This document shows, piece after piece, positions 43,269-44,355 of a DNA stretch of 44,355 bases. Source of the DNA: Ignavibacteria bacterium (GTDB lineage Bacteria; Bacteroidota; Ignavibacteria; Ignavibacteriales; Ignavibacteriaceae); the NCBI GenBank assembly GCA_030693705.1, contig JAUYAB010000109.1, positions 1-44,355 of the forward strand, given 5' to 3'. The position numbers and the translations under genes were made by a program. The number at the start of each line of letters is the position of its first letter. The stretch's first letter is position 1. The notes under the pieces were generated by a model. It worked only from the letters and a program-made list of their open reading frames with translations, ran no database searches and was not told where the DNA came from.

Positions 43269-44111
43269 TTAAAATCCTAACATATAAACTATCAATCCAA
43301 CTGTTAATCCGATAACAAAATTGAAGACTTTTAGTTTGATTGAATCTTTAAGTGAATAAGAAAGCATCGGTAACATTCCGTGCCCGTCTTGAACCATTGA
43401 ACTTGTTAGCAATACGGAAAAAGGGACAAGCCCTTGAGCAAATAACGTAACAAAAATTAAGTGGGGACCGGACTCCGGGATTAATCCAACCAAAGCGCCA
43501 ACAAATAAAAAAACAATTTTGTATTGTGATGTGAACTGCTCGAGATGTAAATATTTAAGAGCGAATTCAACTACGAGTAATGCTCCAAACGTCCAGAGAA
43601 AAGTTTTCCAGAGATGTTTTTTTATAATATGTCCGTAAATATGTTCCGTAACATAATGTGTGAAACTTCTTTCATGAGGATGTGTGACCATCTCTTTACA
43701 ATTGGTGCAGGTGGATATTTTATATTTTTTTACAATGATATCTATCAGCCAGCCGCTAAAAATTCCGATCACAAAAAGAATAGCAAAAAGAATAACGGCT
43801 TGCCTTGGAAACATTGCGAGCATTACAAATGCCTCATCACCGGAGACCGCAATCATTGAACCGGCAAGCGCACCAAAGCTTATTAGTCCATGCATGTAAA
43901 GAGAAACATTTGTAAATCCCCCAATACATCCGGGAACCGTACCAATTAAAGAGGCTAAAATATATTGTTTAAATTTTCTGGCATTAACAAAAAACTTTTC
44001 TATCTTTTGCTTGGTAAGTACATTCAGCAAATCGACTGAGATCATCATCACTGCAACGAGTAAGGAAATCTCAATCGACTCTTTTACAAGTCTTAATACT
44101 ATGTCTAACAA
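43269..44111 (-). CDS. Putative 10-TM heavy-metal/manganese exporter (ArsP_2-like)
   Basis: This 280-residue membrane protein has repeated halves with family segments GTVPGCIGGFTNVSLYMHG and VGALVGLIPESGPHLIF, the latter mirroring the first. A central soluble loop has CTNC (135-138) followed by six His within about 25 residues (144-166), suited to metal binding. Members are annotated elsewhere as putative arsenic-efflux or manganese transporters; the substrate here is unproven. The start is TTG at 44111 with GGTG upstream; an in-frame stop 11 codons earlier rules out a longer protein. Confidence 0.7.
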   Translation of the reverse strand: MLDIVLRLVKESIEISLLVAVMMISVDLLNVLTKQKIEKFFVNARKFKQYILASLIGTVPGCIGGFTNVSLYMHGLISFGALAGSMIAVSGDEAFVMLAMFPRQAVILFAILFVIGIFSGWLIDIIVKKYKISTCTNCKEMVTHPHERSFTHYVTEHIYGHIIKKHLWKTFLWTFGALLVVEFALKYLHLEQFTSQYKIVFLFVGALVGLIPESGPHLIFVTLFAQGLVPFSVLLTSSMVQDGHGMLPMLSYSLKDSIKLKVFNFVIGLTVGLIVYMLGF

Positions 44112-44119
44112 TTTTTCAC

Positions 44120-44215
44120 CATAAATAAATTCTTCTTTCGCTCAGAATTAGATACAGATTAAGTTGATGAGATTCTAGAAACAAACTGTAAAGACTTCTC
44201 CTGCTGAGCGATTAG
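44120..44215. repeat. Possible dispersed-repeat relic with a 7-bp inverted repeat
   Basis: CGCTCAG (44139-44145) and CTGAGCG (44204-44210) are inverse copies. TTCTTTCGCTCAGAAT resembles the TTCGCTCAGAATGACA-type dispersed repeats seen in many Bacteroidetes-related genomes; this likeness is from memory. The segment also forms the leader of the exporter gene. Confidence 0.3.
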
Positions 44216-44254
44216 CATCCCAGAACTTTTCCTTTAAAAAGCAATTTCTCATTT

Positions 44255-44355
44255 TTACAAATTTAAAGACTTCTCTAATGCTTGATTTAAATCTGCAATA
44301 ATATCATTAACATCTTCGATCCCAACAGATAAACGAACCAAATCATCGGTAATTC
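44255..44355 (-). CDS. C-terminal end of a trans-sulfuration PLP enzyme (partial)
   Basis: The last 32 codons of a minus-strand gene run in from the window edge and stop at 44255. The sequence [15 protein letters not shown], then a D-I-x-x-D-L-x-x-A-L tail, is the conserved C-terminus of the Cys/Met-metabolism PLP family: cystathionine gamma-synthase, cystathionine lyase or O-acetylhomoserine sulfhydrylase. Which member it is cannot be told from the tail. It lies 143 bases upstream of the exporter gene on the same strand. Confidence 0.8.
   Translation of the reverse strand, partial: ITDDLVRLSVGIEDVNDIIADLNQALEKSLNL

Noticed and set aside
44112-44254. Manganese (yybP-ykoY) or other riboswitch ahead of the putative metal exporter
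   Set aside because: The conserved core motifs of yybP-ykoY, glycine, TPP and SAM riboswitches could not be found; only a 7-bp inverted repeat is present.

Overview
The window looks like a chromosomal segment of an AT-rich, anaerobic to microaerobic member of the Ignavibacteria (Chlorobiota/Bacteroidota side of the FCB group). The main evidence is two large secreted proteins with C-terminal type IX secretion (T9SS) sorting domains, one carrying the NYPNPFNPVT signature typical of Ignavibacteria. Supporting evidence is a short HPF next to HPr kinase, a DUF2795 protein, and a YbeY whose third zinc ligand is Asp as I recall for Bacteroidetes. The lineage is inferred from these features, not from a database search.

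Layout. (1) 1-5288, plus strand: the 3' part of a T9SS-exported multidomain protein, then pgsA, ftsY and a diacylglycerol/lipid kinase, tightly packed. (2) 27055 down to 5442, minus strand: about 22 co-directional genes. In transcription order they are an HNH endonuclease, trpS, scpA, scpB, rluB, a PBP4-type dacB, lysS, a DUF2279 protein, a family 2 glycosyltransferase, a Wzi-like outer-membrane barrel, a CtpA protease, a DUF3108 protein, a gamma-carbonic-anhydrase-like protein, ybeY, smg (DUF494), topA, a Xer recombinase, hpf, hprK, an M23 peptidase, a DUF2795 protein, an intrinsic terminator, holB and hbd. This is mostly housekeeping and envelope biogenesis. (3) 27056-27757: a 0.7 kb non-coding stretch full of short GC-rich hairpins with a GCCCT/AGGGC core, plus a longer inverted repeat. 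(4) 27773-30820: the second T9SS cargo, then a possible 27-residue membrane peptide and a terminator. (5) 39246 down to 31005, minus strand: an energy and signalling block, hydC-hydB-hydA (trimeric NAD-linked [FeFe]-hydrogenase), a [FeFe]-hydrogenase-like sensor fused to a histidine kinase, a stand-alone receiver and a receiver-PAS-kinase. (6) 42475 down to 39656: an Rrf2-type Fe-S regulator followed by cydAB (bd quinol oxidase), ending in a terminator. (7) 44355 down to 42647: the last 32 codons of a trans-sulfuration PLP enzyme, a 10-TM putative heavy-metal/manganese exporter and a methyltransferase.

How the genes fit together. HydABC is expected to couple H2 to NAD(H) and ferredoxin. The neighbouring sensor kinase keeps the H-cluster scaffold but has altered catalytic loops. 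It is therefore a good candidate H2 or redox sensor feeding a phosphorelay, yet no DNA-binding output domain is encoded next to it. CydAB, under a likely Rrf2 repressor with a candidate operator overlapping its promoter, would protect or respire under low O2 or NO. The most novel item is the sensor-hydrogenase/kinase phosphorelay.

No rRNA, tRNA, CRISPR array, complete insertion sequence or prophage was seen.
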